Positions 7,747-16,060 of a stretch of DNA of 64,000 nucleotides are shown here, piece after piece (the first letter of the stretch is position 1; each line of letters opens with the position of its first letter). The notes below the pieces were generated by a model. The model was not told the origin of the DNA. It made no database searches and saw nothing but the letters and a program-made list of their open reading frames with translations. This stretch comes from Kluyvera sp047971185 (GTDB lineage: Bacteria; Pseudomonadota; Gammaproteobacteria; Enterobacterales; Enterobacteriaceae): assembly GCF_047971185.1 (NCBI RefSeq), contig NZ_JBKDZH010000014.1, positions 62,001 to 126,000 on the forward strand. The letters are read 5' to 3'. The translations under genes were made by a program, and so were the position numbers.

Positions 7747-9349
7747 TCCCGTTGCGCGGGAAAACCTGCGCCTGAGTCTGGAAGCCCGCGAGCGGGAGAA
7801 CGCCGCCCGTGTTGAAGTGGATGCCGAAGACGCCCGCCGAGACGCTGAGCGGGCCGAACGTATGAGCCGTGCGAAAACGGAGCTTGCCTATTTCTGCCGC
7901 GAATATATGCCCGCCGCTTTCCCGACGCCGTTTGCTGAGTATCAGCTTGCGCTTGCCCGCACGGTATCAGCCCGGACGCTGACCCGCGCAGATGAACGGT
8001 TATTCAAATCACTGATACCGGAAAAGGACCACGCCTATATCGCAGGGGAGCAGTCCTGTTATGAGGGGATACTGGACATTGAGCCACGTGATCACGGTAA
8101 GACCACGCGTAACACTCAAGCGATGCCGCTCTGGCTTGCGCTCAATTACCCCGGCTCCTTTATCGTCATTTGTGCGGCCAGCCAGGATTCCGCCTACGAC
8201 ATGATGGATGCGGTTAAGAAGAACCTGGAAGAAGATGAACGCATTATTGAGGACTACGGCCAGCAGCGTGTCCGGGGGAACACCTGGGCAAAGCGAAAAA
8301 TCCAGTTGGCTAATGGTTCCGCTATTGCTGCTGTAGGTGCGGGCCAGTCGCTGCGCGGTATCAAAAACAAATACCAGCGCCCGACGCATATCATCTGTGA
8401 TGACCTGCTGAAGGATGAAGACGTCGAGTCGCCAACCATGCGTAAGAAGCTCTACAAATGGTTTAAGCGGGTCATTCTTAACCTGGGTAAAGGCGCATTG
8501 ACGATTGTCGCCAATACCATTATGCACCCTGAAGACCTCCCCAGCCTGCTGCTGAAGGAGATAGCTGAAGGGAAGCTGGAGGACTGGATCGGGTTACGCT
8601 TCGGAGCCATCACACCAAACGGCCAGTCACTCTGGCCGGAGCGCTGGCCGTTACCTGAGCTTGAGAAAAAGCGCCGTCAGCTGGGTTTCCTGTGGTTCAC
8701 CGAATGGATGAACGAACCCGTCGCGGAGGACGAGAAAGCATTTCGTGAGGAGGATATTTCCTACTGGCAACCGCGCGATTTCAGTCTGGCTGACTGTGAG
8801 ATAGTCATGGGCGTGGACCCAGCAACCGGCACCAAAAAAGGCGACTATTCCGCTATTGCGGTTACTGCGAAGCATCGGGCCACTGGCATTGTCCGCTCCC
8901 TGTTCTGTAAAGGCTGGCGAGAATCAGATCTCAAATTTGCCGGGCGCATATGTGATGTCTTCCGGATGTTTCGCCCGACAAAAGTTCTCTTTGAAAGCGT
9001 GTCATTCCAGGCGATTTACCGACGTGAGGTCATGCGCGAAGCCAGTCGTCAGGGATTGCGTATTCCGATGGAGCCATTTAAAGGTGGCAATAAAGAGATC
9101 CGTATTCGTTCACTTTCTCCATTAGTGGAAAACGGCGTCGTGCAGCTGGCTGAGAGCGGTCAGGAGCTGCTTATTGAGCAGCTGCTTAATTTCCCCCGTG
9201 GTCACGATGATTGCCCGGATTCGCTGGAAATGTGCGTCAGTGCGCATGAGTCGCGCTTTATTGGCGGTGCCCCGGTGAAAACGCCGCCGGTGTCTAATGC
9301 CGTCCGCCAGCTGTCGCGCTTTGTTAAACGCTTTGGCCGGATGAGGTAA
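7724..9349 (+). CDS. Terminase large subunit (TerL)
   Basis: A 541-residue packaging motor. The ATPase domain has a phage-type Walker A (EPRDHGKTT, about residue 118-126) and Walker B (IICDD, about 224). The nuclease domain has MGVDPATGTKKGDYSA (first acidic residue about 365), VLFESVSFQ, and GHDDCPDSLE (about 494). GTG at 7724 is chosen as start because the preceding open frame lies inside the small-subunit gene without a ribosome site, while AGGA stands 8 nt before this GTG. Full-length and intact. It works with the DUF3486 subunit and the portal to fill the head. Confidence 0.93.
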   Translation: MRKNLFSDPVARENLRLSLEARERENAARVEVDAEDARRDAERAERMSRAKTELAYFCREYMPAAFPTPFAEYQLALARTVSARTLTRADERLFKSLIPEKDHAYIAGEQSCYEGILDIEPRDHGKTTRNTQAMPLWLALNYPGSFIVICAASQDSAYDMMDAVKKNLEEDERIIEDYGQQRVRGNTWAKRKIQLANGSAIAAVGAGQSLRGIKNKYQRPTHIICDDLLKDEDVESPTMRKKLYKWFKRVILNLGKGALTIVANTIMHPEDLPSLLLKEIAEGKLEDWIGLRFGAITPNGQSLWPERWPLPELEKKRRQLGFLWFTEWMNEPVAEDEKAFREEDISYWQPRDFSLADCEIVMGVDPATGTKKGDYSAIAVTAKHRATGIVRSLFCKGWRESDLKFAGRICDVFRMFRPTKVLFESVSFQAIYRREVMREASRQGLRIPMEPFKGGNKEIRIRSLSPLVENGVVQLAESGQELLIEQLLNFPRGHDDCPDSLEMCVSAHESRFIGGAPVKTPPVSNAVRQLSRFVKRFGRMR

Positions 9350-9353
9350 CACC

Positions 9354-9998
9354 ATGCTGCAGAACGTCAACGATCTGGAATGGGATAAGAAAGACCAGGA
9401 TGCCCGTCTTAATCGCATGGTGCAGTTCGGCGAGGTCATCGAAGTGGACCCCGTTAAGCGCCGGGCTAACGTCAAGTTCCCGGCATTGGGCGGCGTCTCC
9501 CTTTGGCTGAAGATTGGCGTGCGGCGTGCGTTGGGTGTCAGTGCCGTGCATACCTACAGCGTCGGTGAGCAGGTTGTCTGCCTGATGACGCCGGTCGGGG
9601 ATGTCACCACCGGGGCTATTCTCTGCGCCACTCATAACGATCAGGATGAACCCTGGACAGACAGCGCCGACATTGAGGGCGTGAAGTACGCCGACGGCAC
9701 AGAGTTCAGTTACGACATGGCGAGCAAGGAATTTAACGTCAGCCTGCTGGACGGCAGCGTCAGCATCCGGATGACTGAGGCCGGGATCGTATTCAAGGGA
9801 AAGACCACGTTTGAAGACCCGGCCAACTTCAGACAGGCTGTGACCTGCGATGAAACACTCGATGCCAAGGGGAATATCTCCACGGATGCCGAACTGTCAG
9901 ACAAGACCGGTACGATGTCTTCAGTACGTGAAACCTATGATGATCATGACCACAATTATGACGATGGGACTACGGACAAACCCAACCAGAAAATGTGA
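9354..9998 (+). CDS. Baseplate assembly protein V / tail spike
   Basis: A 214-residue protein of the gpV/gp45 family that forms the membrane-piercing spike of contractile tails. The OB-like N-terminal domain (MVQFGEVIEVDPVKRRANVK ... PVGDVTTGAILCATHN) is followed by a beta-helix-like stretch (DGTEFSYDMASKEFNVSLLD ... IVFKGKTTF). The C-terminus is His/Asp-rich (YDDHDHNYDDG), the pattern used to bind metal at the spike tip. It starts 5 nt after TerL, linking packaging and baseplate genes in one unit. Confidence 0.88.
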   Translation: MLQNVNDLEWDKKDQDARLNRMVQFGEVIEVDPVKRRANVKFPALGGVSLWLKIGVRRALGVSAVHTYSVGEQVVCLMTPVGDVTTGAILCATHNDQDEPWTDSADIEGVKYADGTEFSYDMASKEFNVSLLDGSVSIRMTEAGIVFKGKTTFEDPANFRQAVTCDETLDAKGNISTDAELSDKTGTMSSVRETYDDHDHNYDDGTTDKPNQKM

Positions 9999-10060
9999 CC
10001 GCCTCAGACGCTCTGTAAGCGTTTATCTCTTGCGGGTGGCGTGATGGTATGGGGTAAGTG

Positions 10061-10101
10061 CTTTAAATTCGAATTTAAAGCGATTTAAAGGGGTTTTAAA
10101 G
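10061..10101 (+). repeat. 20-bp palindrome and phased TTTAAA repeats
   Basis: The non-coding gap 9999-10110 holds a perfect 20-bp palindrome, CTTTAAATTCGAATTTAAAG (10061-10080). Further TTTAAAG copies follow at 10084-10090 and 10095-10101, so TTTAAAG copies are spaced by 10 and 11 bp. Similar TTTAAA copies occur at 14435 and 14446 (11 bp apart) and at 19263 and 19284 (21 bp apart), all between genes of this prophage. Function unknown. Confidence 0.6.
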
Positions 10102-10110
10102 GGGGTAGCG

Positions 10111-10497
10111 ATGAGCTTTGGTATCAGCCTTGCGCATGACGGGCGAAACGCTGACTTGCTTGATGACATTGATCAGGCCATCAGCATCATTGTTTTTACC
10201 GTTCCGGGGGAGCGCATCTACGACCCGGCGTATGGGTGCAAGTTGCGTAACATCCTGGATGCGCCACACTACTTTTTACAGCAGGCGATAGTCTCGGTCG
10301 TGGAAGCGGTCGAGAAGTACGAACGCCGCGTTGATGTTCTGAGTGTCAGTATTGGTGTTAATAGCGACGTCATCAGCGGCGCACAGCTGGCGAAGGGAAT
10401 TATTCAGGTTAAATTGACCTATAAATTATCCGCAAGCGGGCTTATCATTTCCCGGCTTTATCAGAATGACGGAGTGATAACAAAACTCGCCGCATAA
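10111..10497 (+). CDS. Baseplate wedge protein W (gp25-like)
   Basis: A 128-residue protein of the T4 gp25/P2 gpW lysozyme-like wedge family. Core motifs visible are DIDQAISIIVFTVPGERIYD (family core 'i.q.l..ll.T..GeR') and YGCKLRNILDAPHYF, then VEAVEKYERRVDVLSVSI. In the assembled tail it links sheath to baseplate. GGGGG lies about 6 nt before the ATG. It is the last gene before the sheath promoter. Confidence 0.88.
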   Translation: MSFGISLAHDGRNADLLDDIDQAISIIVFTVPGERIYDPAYGCKLRNILDAPHYFLQQAIVSVVEAVEKYERRVDVLSVSIGVNSDVISGAQLAKGIIQVKLTYKLSASGLIISRLYQNDGVITKLAA

Positions 10498-10517
10498 TTT
10501 CAGCGCTATTTCCATAA

Positions 10518-10557
10518 TGGCAGTACTGCCACCTCATAAAATTAACTGAGCCATAAT
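10518..10557 (+). promoter_or_regulatory. Late promoter with palindrome TGGCAGTACTGCCA
   Basis: The perfect palindrome is at 10518-10531 (centre 10524.5), and CATAAT at 10552-10557 begins 27.5 bp downstream, identical spacing to the other two sites. It precedes the tail sheath operon by 30 bp. On the opposite strand the equivalent position reads TTATGC, a poor -10, and no leftward gene starts here. At least 25 bp around this palindrome are identical to the copy at 22374-22387. Confidence 0.75.
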
Positions 10558-10587
10558 AACCCTGGAATTTAATTACGGGGTTTAATT

Positions 10588-12423
10588 ATGCCAGCTATCA
10601 GCAGCTCCCCCGGCAAACCGTTAAAAACGCGATTAAATAAAACAACGCGTTATTTGCGGCTGGCCGGTTCAACAAATAGTTTTCTTCACGGCGTTGAAAC
10701 TACCGAAGTGACAACCGGCACATCCTCTGTCATTGAGGTAGCCAGCTGCATTATCGGCATCACCGGCACAGCGGAAATTGCGCCAGCGGGCGAACTGCTG
10801 GTGGTCCGCAATATGGATGACGTGAAGACGAAGGTCGGCACCGGCTCCATTTATGAAGCGCTGCGCCGTATTTATACCAACTACCTGTCCAGCCAGACGG
10901 CGATTGTCCTGCCTTTGGGGAAGGCCAGCGCGTTTACCGATACCAGCCCTAAACCGTCTGGTGTCAGCGCGAGTTCTGCCGATGTCACCCTTTACAATGA
11001 CAGCGGCATCACTTCCCCTGCATGGGACATCACGAACCCTCATAATCTGCCGGTGGCGTATTCGTCCGATGATGAAACCGTTCTGACCATTGATGAAGAC
11101 GGGGTGCTAACCCCTGTCGGCGAAGGAACCGCAACAGTCACGCTCACCGTTACCGGCGGCACCACGTATACCTCGGATGTGGTGACCGTGAATTTCACTG
11201 TCGCTGCTGATGATGACATCCCGGCGGGGCTGGTTCCGTCAGAAGCCGCGTTTAATGGCAGCGCCACTAACATGTTTGTGGCTCAGCCAGGTTCGCCGGT
11301 TGTACTGACCAATCCGGATAATCAGACGGTTATCTGGTCCGGCAGTGATGACGCGGTGGCGACCGTGGATGCAGCCACCGGCGCAGTCACTCCAGAAGCA
11401 CCGGGGACCATGACGCTGACAGCGAGCCTTGCCGCGACCGCCAGCATCATGGCTGTTGAGGTGACCTGCATCGTCACCGTTCTGGCCGCACCAGCTAACC
11501 CGTTGCTGGCGGCATTCATTGACAAGCTTCCGCTCTTTCGCAAAGCGCGTCAGCTGTTTGGCTACAGCCCTAAGATTATGCTGGCCCCGGACATCCTCGA
11601 TCAGGAAGGCGCACAGGGACCAGCACAAAGCATCGGCACGCAAATTCGCGCGTTCTGGTTCGGTGATCTGCCGACCGGTATTGAGTCGCCGGAGGAAGCC
11701 TATCAGTGGAAAGAAACCAACTGCGTGTATTCCCGCGTCTTTATGGACTGGCCGCGCGTGTCGGTGATTGGTGAAGATGGCGCTACCCAGTGGGGCTGGG
11801 TCGGAACATCAATGGTGGGATTATGCTGCCAGATTGACAAGAACCTGACCGGCTCAGAGTTTGAAACCGGCTACTGGTGCAGCCCGTCCAATTACGTGCT
11901 GCCGGATGTGGTCGGCGTTGAGAAAGTGCTGGAGTACATCCCGAACGACCCGGACTGTGAAGTTAACTATCTCAACAGCCAGGGCATTTCTACCGTCATC
12001 AACCAGCTGGGCGGCTGGCGTGCGTTTGGCAACCGCTCAACCGCGTTCCCGACCACCAGCGATGCGACGACGTTCGTCAGCTGGCGGCGCGTCTGCGACA
12101 TCATTGAAGACTCTATCGAGTACTTCACCCTGCAGTATCTGGATAAACCGATGTTCACCCGCCCGACCGATATTTCGTCGAGCCTCATTGGGATCGTACT
12201 CGATGCCGTCAACGGCTTTCTGCGTGGCAAGGTGGGAACGGCGCTGGTGTATGGCCGCTGCTATATCGACCCCAGCGAGAACACCGCCGAAACCCTGCAG
12301 CAGGGCATCATCAAGTATCACTATCAGCTGACGCCACCCGTGCCGATGGAGCATGTGGAATACACCAGCGAGGTGTATATCGCCGGGCTTGAGCTGGCAT
12401 TTCGTAAGTTAATCGGGGGCTGA
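10588..12423 (+). CDS. Tail sheath protein with two inserted Ig-like (BIG2) domains
   Basis: A 611-residue contractile sheath protein. The N-terminal sheath domain (ETTEVTTGTSSVIEVASCIIG...LRRIYTNYLSSQTAIVLP) is followed by two inserted beta domains: about residues 125-210 (PVAYSSDDETVLTIDEDGVL, TPVGEGTATVTLTV) and about 225-305 (VIWSGSDDAVATVDAATGAV, TPEAPGTMTLTAS). Both have the V-x-W/Y-S-S/G-x-D ... V.GT.TVT pattern of bacterial Ig-like group 2 domains. The conserved sheath core resumes at LFGYSPKIMLAPDILD and ends with LTPPVPMEHVEYTSEVYIAG. P2 gpFI is about 396 residues, so the insertions explain most of the excess. They would project from the sheath surface. First gene of its operon. Confidence 0.92.
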   Translation: MPAISSSPGKPLKTRLNKTTRYLRLAGSTNSFLHGVETTEVTTGTSSVIEVASCIIGITGTAEIAPAGELLVVRNMDDVKTKVGTGSIYEALRRIYTNYLSSQTAIVLPLGKASAFTDTSPKPSGVSASSADVTLYNDSGITSPAWDITNPHNLPVAYSSDDETVLTIDEDGVLTPVGEGTATVTLTVTGGTTYTSDVVTVNFTVAADDDIPAGLVPSEAAFNGSATNMFVAQPGSPVVLTNPDNQTVIWSGSDDAVATVDAATGAVTPEAPGTMTLTASLAATASIMAVEVTCIVTVLAAPANPLLAAFIDKLPLFRKARQLFGYSPKIMLAPDILDQEGAQGPAQSIGTQIRAFWFGDLPTGIESPEEAYQWKETNCVYSRVFMDWPRVSVIGEDGATQWGWVGTSMVGLCCQIDKNLTGSEFETGYWCSPSNYVLPDVVGVEKVLEYIPNDPDCEVNYLNSQGISTVINQLGGWRAFGNRSTAFPTTSDATTFVSWRRVCDIIEDSIEYFTLQYLDKPMFTRPTDISSSLIGIVLDAVNGFLRGKVGTALVYGRCYIDPSENTAETLQQGIIKYHYQLTPPVPMEHVEYTSEVYIAGLELAFRKLIGG

Positions 12424-12425
12424 TA

Positions 12426-12932
12426 ATGGCTGAGAAAAACGTTATCTGGCGCAATCAGGCGGTGATGCTGAACGATACGCAGTATATCGGTCGCATCAGT
12501 AAGGGAAGCCAGACCCTTGAGCGCAAAACCTCCACGCTGTCTTCACTCGGCGGGATTGGTGATATTGCAGTGCCAAACGGCAAATTTAACGCCAGCACGG
12601 CCACGCTGGAATTTAACAACCTCTCGACGGCTGATGCCCGCCAGCTCAGCGGGAACGATGGCTGGGTACGCCTGCGCCTGTCCGGTGAGTGCCGCGTGAC
12701 CGACAGCAGCACGGGAACCCGAACGGTGAACCGCGCCACGACCCTGATTAATGGTTGGGTGACGAACCCGCCGGTAAACCTGTTCAACAACGACGAACCC
12801 TACACCGCCAACATCAGCGTGCTTTATCTGCAGGTGTCGGATGAAAGCGGTGTCGTTCTGGAAGTTGACTGGGATAACGGCACGGTTTACCCGGATGACG
12901 CGCCGTCTGAAGGTTTCACCATCACCATTTAA
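12426..12932 (+). CDS. Major tail tube protein (gpFII-like)
   Basis: A 168-residue protein (MAEKNVIWRNQAVMLNDTQY...) immediately after the sheath (2-nt gap), the invariant sheath-tube order of contractile phages. Family features are the early VMLNDTQYIGRISK, the LEFNNLSTADARQL segment and repeated beta strands ending in EGFTITI. It polymerises into the inner tube. The following gene is a head protease, so head and tail genes share this unit. Confidence 0.85.
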   Translation: MAEKNVIWRNQAVMLNDTQYIGRISKGSQTLERKTSTLSSLGGIGDIAVPNGKFNASTATLEFNNLSTADARQLSGNDGWVRLRLSGECRVTDSSTGTRTVNRATTLINGWVTNPPVNLFNNDEPYTANISVLYLQVSDESGVVLEVDWDNGTVYPDDAPSEGFTITI

Positions 12933-12941
12933 GGAGCACGT

Positions 12942-13892
12942 ATGGCACGCCGTCGCGTACTGAGCCTGATTACTGCAGGCGTACAGAAAAACGGAAAGCC
13001 GGTAGACACCGGCATTCTTGAACAGGTGGTGAAGAACCACAACGAGCAGGCCCGCGCCCCGATAACCCTCGGCCATCCAGGGAAAGAAGCCGACAAAATC
13101 GCCGCACTGGGGCGCATCAGCTACCCCCGCGTGGAAGGTAACGAGCTGATCGTCGAGCTGGTGTATACGCCGGAGCTGGAGCAACTGGAGGACTCCGGCA
13201 AGTTCGAAGGATTCAGTGCCGGTATTTATCCGCGCCCGGATAACGGCGAGTACTACATGCACCACGTCGCCGCGCTGGGCCAGTTACCACCGGCTGCAGA
13301 TATCACAACACGGGATGTGGTGGAGTTGTCCGCCACCGACCCGGAAAACATGATCACCTTATCAACATCAATTAAGGGTTTCACGATGACTGAAGATGAA
13401 AAAAAAGCGCTGGTGGCAGAAATCACCGGTCAGGTTAAAACCGAAGTGACGACAATTGTCAGTGCTGCCGTCAAGGATGTCATGGTCAAGAAACCTGACG
13501 ATAAAACCGGCACGGGTACTGGCACCGGCGACGACAAAACCGTTACCGATCCAAAAGTCGGCCTGCTCGAACAGCAGCTCGGCACCATGCAGGAGAACAC
13601 CAAAACAGATCGCATCGAGCAAATTACCGAACTGGCCGACAAGAAGGGACTGAGTGACAAGGAAAAAACACCGCTTATCGCCATGCTGAAGGCCCGTTCA
13701 GCGGTTGAACTTTGCGATAACAGCGAAGGCGGCATCTTTGCCACCACCAAAGCGATGCTGGGTGCGCGTGCTGATAAGCAGGAATCCACCACCACCGGCG
13801 ATATTTTCCAGCCGCTGGAATTTGCCGACCACAAGGGCCAGACCGTGAAGGTCGAAGACATCTCCAGTCTGGCACTGAAAACCGGCTTCTAA
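12942..13892 (+). CDS. Prohead protease-scaffold fusion (Mu gpI-like)
   Basis: A 316-residue protein. Residues about 1-130 resemble the Mu-like prohead protease: APITLGHPGKEADKIAALGR (a conserved His), VEGNELIVELVYTPELEQLE, then FEGFSAGIYPRPDNGEYYMH (a possible catalytic Ser). The C-terminal half (from about 149) is charged and helical, with a Gly/Thr linker (GTGTGTGDDKT) and ending in SSLALKTGF, as expected for a scaffolding domain removed in maturation. In Mu, genes I and Z form such a nested pair. GGAGC lies 6 nt before ATG. Confidence 0.8.
   Translation: MARRRVLSLITAGVQKNGKPVDTGILEQVVKNHNEQARAPITLGHPGKEADKIAALGRISYPRVEGNELIVELVYTPELEQLEDSGKFEGFSAGIYPRPDNGEYYMHHVAALGQLPPAADITTRDVVELSATDPENMITLSTSIKGFTMTEDEKKALVAEITGQVKTEVTTIVSAAVKDVMVKKPDDKTGTGTGTGDDKTVTDPKVGLLEQQLGTMQENTKTDRIEQITELADKKGLSDKEKTPLIAMLKARSAVELCDNSEGGIFATTKAMLGARADKQESTTTGDIFQPLEFADHKGQTVKVEDISSLALKTGF
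13386..13892 (+). CDS. Nested in-frame scaffolding protein (Mu gpZ-like)
   Basis: Within the protease gene an in-frame ATG at 13386 (MTEDEKKALVAEITGQVKTE) is preceded by AAGGG at 7 nt spacing and by a run of coding A/T, a strong internal start. It would give a 168-residue helical protein equal to the scaffold half of the fusion. Mu I/Z and lambda C/Nu3 use the same nested arrangement. Inferred; no product evidence. Confidence 0.6.
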   Translation: MTEDEKKALVAEITGQVKTEVTTIVSAAVKDVMVKKPDDKTGTGTGTGDDKTVTDPKVGLLEQQLGTMQENTKTDRIEQITELADKKGLSDKEKTPLIAMLKARSAVELCDNSEGGIFATTKAMLGARADKQESTTTGDIFQPLEFADHKGQTVKVEDISSLALKTGF

Positions 13893-13928
13893 AGCGGGCT
13901 GTCTCTCACTCAAACAGGATATTGCACC

Positions 13929-14420
13929 ATGACTAAATATTCACAATCTCTCGACGTCAGCGCCAGCGGCATTGTCAGCTCAGGCCACCCGCCGGTTATC
14001 CATAACTGGGTTATTCCGGACGATCTTGTTGTTCTTGCCGGTCAGGTACTGGTTAAGCCGCTTGGCGGCGCTGTGAAGTTGTGGGACGGGGCGTCCTCCG
14101 GTGCCAGTGGACTGACAGCGACCAGCACCGCAACCAGCACGGCCACCAGCACAGTGACACAGGATGATACGACCAAAGATGTCAGCGCCGTAGATACCGA
14201 CGTCGAAACTGAAGTCGAAACGGTGCTGAGTGGTTCTGCCGGTGCCGCACCGCTGATGGCGATTGCCGTTAACGATACGATCACCGGTGATACGTCTGTC
14301 AGCGTGCTGGTTCACGGTTGCTATCTCTACAGCCGCGTTCGTGTGGGTACTTCCACGCCGACGTCCACGCAGACCGACACGCTGACAGCTGCGGGCCTGT
14401 TCGCTGAAAACGTCTGGTAA
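13929..14420 (+). CDS. Probable capsid decoration protein
   Basis: A 163-residue protein between protease/scaffold and major capsid, the position of head decoration proteins (lambda gpD-like). The N-terminus GIVSSGHPPVIHNWVIPDDL and the segment VLVHGCYLYSRVRVG are beta-rich; the region about 60-75 is a low-complexity Thr/Ala/Ser repeat (TATSTATSTATS) probably forming a flexible loop. I do not recognise a firm family signature. The Thr-rich stretch is unusual and could be an exposed or variable element. Confidence 0.6.
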   Translation: MTKYSQSLDVSASGIVSSGHPPVIHNWVIPDDLVVLAGQVLVKPLGGAVKLWDGASSGASGLTATSTATSTATSTVTQDDTTKDVSAVDTDVETEVETVLSGSAGAAPLMAIAVNDTITGDTSVSVLVHGCYLYSRVRVGTSTPTSTQTDTLTAAGLFAENVW

Positions 14421-14464
14421 GCCGTGCGCTACCGTTTAAACCCTTTTTAAAGAGAAGTTAAAAC

Positions 14465-15586
14465 ATGGAAATTATCGACCTTTTACGCAAATGCTTTGGG
14501 CTTCAGGCGGTGGCGGTACTGCTGGGCAATCGTAAAAATCTGCCGTCCCCGGTCCGCTCTCAGTTCTTTATGGACGGCGGGCAGTACCCGCTGGCCTCTA
14601 TCCCTATTGCGGAGCTACGCTCTGTTATCAGCAACATTCCGGTCGTTCGTCGCGGGACAACAGCCTACGCACTCGACCGTGGCAAGGACTCGCTCATTAG
14701 CATTGAGCCGCAGGGTATCGACATGTCCGACTTCATCACAGCGGCCATGCTGAATAACCTGAAAGTGCTGTCCAGTGGTGGCGTGCAGGAATATGCCAAC
14801 GGGATCATGAACTACATGATGAACACCGCTCAGCGCACCACGGAAGCGCTCTGTGCGCAGGCGTTAACCGGCTTCATCTCCTATCCGATGAAAGCCGACG
14901 GTGGTCAGCTCGATACTTATGAGATTGATTACGGCACCCCGGCCAGCGTTCCCGATGTGGATTTGAGTTCGGCCACCACGGTGATGGACTTCTATAACGT
15001 GCTGGACAGCATGTACCAGACGCTGCAGGACGCAGGTTACGGCGACACCATGACGGTGGCGGCAGGTAAGAGCGCTTTCTCCACTGCACTGGCGCTGGCG
15101 GACAACTCCCGCTCTAACATTCTGCAGGTGAAGATTGTTAACCAGGGTGAAGTCAATATCGGCGGCTATACCATCAAACTGCAGTCCGGGAAGTACCGCG
15201 ACATTAACGGCCAGATGGTGTCCAAAATCCCCGATAACGCGCTGTGCGCCGCTGACCCGTCAGCCGGTGCTAACGTGAAATACCTGGCGCTGGATGACAT
15301 TGCCAACGGCCTGCAGCCGTCGCCGTTCGCCACTAACACCGATATTAAAAACAATCCGTCAGGGCTGGAAATTGTCGGGCGCAGTAAGCCACTGCCGATT
15401 GTGGCCACCAGCGCTATTTGCTGGGCGAAGGTGCTTCCGGACACAGTCACGACGTTGCAGAGCGGCCGCCGTAAAACGGTCAAGGCTGAGCAGCAAACCT
15501 CGATGTCAGACAAGCTGAACCAGTACCGCGTCAGCTTCTCCCAGCCAGCGACTGACAACGGCACTGACACGGATATGACGGAGTAA
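14465..15586 (+). CDS. Major capsid protein
   Basis: A 373-residue protein. The opening segment resembles the lambda gpE-type HK97-fold family (FFMDGGQYPLASIPIAELRS, then VRRGTTAYALDRGKDSLISI EPQ), the central part has the long helical spine (IMNYMMNTAQRTTEALCAQALTG) and GGYTIKLQSGKYRDINGQMV, and a conserved domain follows with IVATSAICWAKVLPDTV. Length and order (decoration, capsid, connector, portal) fit. AGAG precedes the ATG at 14465 by about 11 nt, next to a TTTAAA repeat. Confidence 0.85.
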   Translation: MEIIDLLRKCFGLQAVAVLLGNRKNLPSPVRSQFFMDGGQYPLASIPIAELRSVISNIPVVRRGTTAYALDRGKDSLISIEPQGIDMSDFITAAMLNNLKVLSSGGVQEYANGIMNYMMNTAQRTTEALCAQALTGFISYPMKADGGQLDTYEIDYGTPASVPDVDLSSATTVMDFYNVLDSMYQTLQDAGYGDTMTVAAGKSAFSTALALADNSRSNILQVKIVNQGEVNIGGYTIKLQSGKYRDINGQMVSKIPDNALCAADPSAGANVKYLALDDIANGLQPSPFATNTDIKNNPSGLEIVGRSKPLPIVATSAICWAKVLPDTVTTLQSGRRKTVKAEQQTSMSDKLNQYRVSFSQPATDNGTDTDMTE

Positions 15587-15589
15587 CTG

Positions 15590-16060
15590 ATGACCCTCAA
15601 CGACCTGCGCCAGCTAATAACGGAAGGTGAAGTAAAGGCCGCACTGGATCAGCAGATTTATGATTCGCTGACGTTCAACCGGGAAGGGAACACCCGTGTG
15701 AATGTGCCTTATGCCATCGCGGCAGCGGCTCGTTGGGGGTACGCCCGCCTGCTGGGGGCAAAGGCACAACACAAGGGATTCGACGAGGATGAACTGGAAG
15801 TTATCCGTGAAGCCCTGATTAAACGCGCTGTTTACGAGCTGGGCCGCACTTCCGAGTACAAAGAAAACTTTGATATGGACAGGGACGACGCCGACACGCT
15901 TTTTGATGCAGTGCTCGGTCGCGGCGATGGCAGCAGTGACAGCGGAGATAACGGAACGTCAGCCGACGCAATGGTCGGCGCATCAGGTGTCCAGTATGAG
16001 CAAGTCCATAAACCCTGCAACTCAACTATATTCCCAGCTGCCCGTTACCGGGGCCGCTAA
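15590..16060 (+). CDS. Hypothetical head protein, possible connector
   Basis: A 156-residue acidic, mostly helical protein starting MTLNDLRQLITEGEVKAALD. It lies between major capsid and portal, where head-tail connector or completion proteins are usual; no motif confirms this. Its last 65 nt overlap the portal start in another frame, so the C-terminal tail (ASGVQYEQVHKPCNSTIF) is probably not constrained by function. Confidence 0.6.
   Translation: MTLNDLRQLITEGEVKAALDQQIYDSLTFNREGNTRVNVPYAIAAAARWGYARLLGAKAQHKGFDEDELEVIREALIKRAVYELGRTSEYKENFDMDRDDADTLFDAVLGRGDGSSDSGDNGTSADAMVGASGVQYEQVHKPCNSTIFPAARYRGR

Noticed and set aside
10061..10080. The 20-bp palindrome as an attachment site or replication origin
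   Set aside because: It is in the middle of a late operon between V and W, with no second copy at the phage end; treated as a repeat of unknown role.
11239..11643. Leftward frames opposite the Ig-like insertions of the sheath gene
   Set aside because: The rightward sheath frame is continuous and conserved on both sides of the insertions; the antisense frames lack starts and families.
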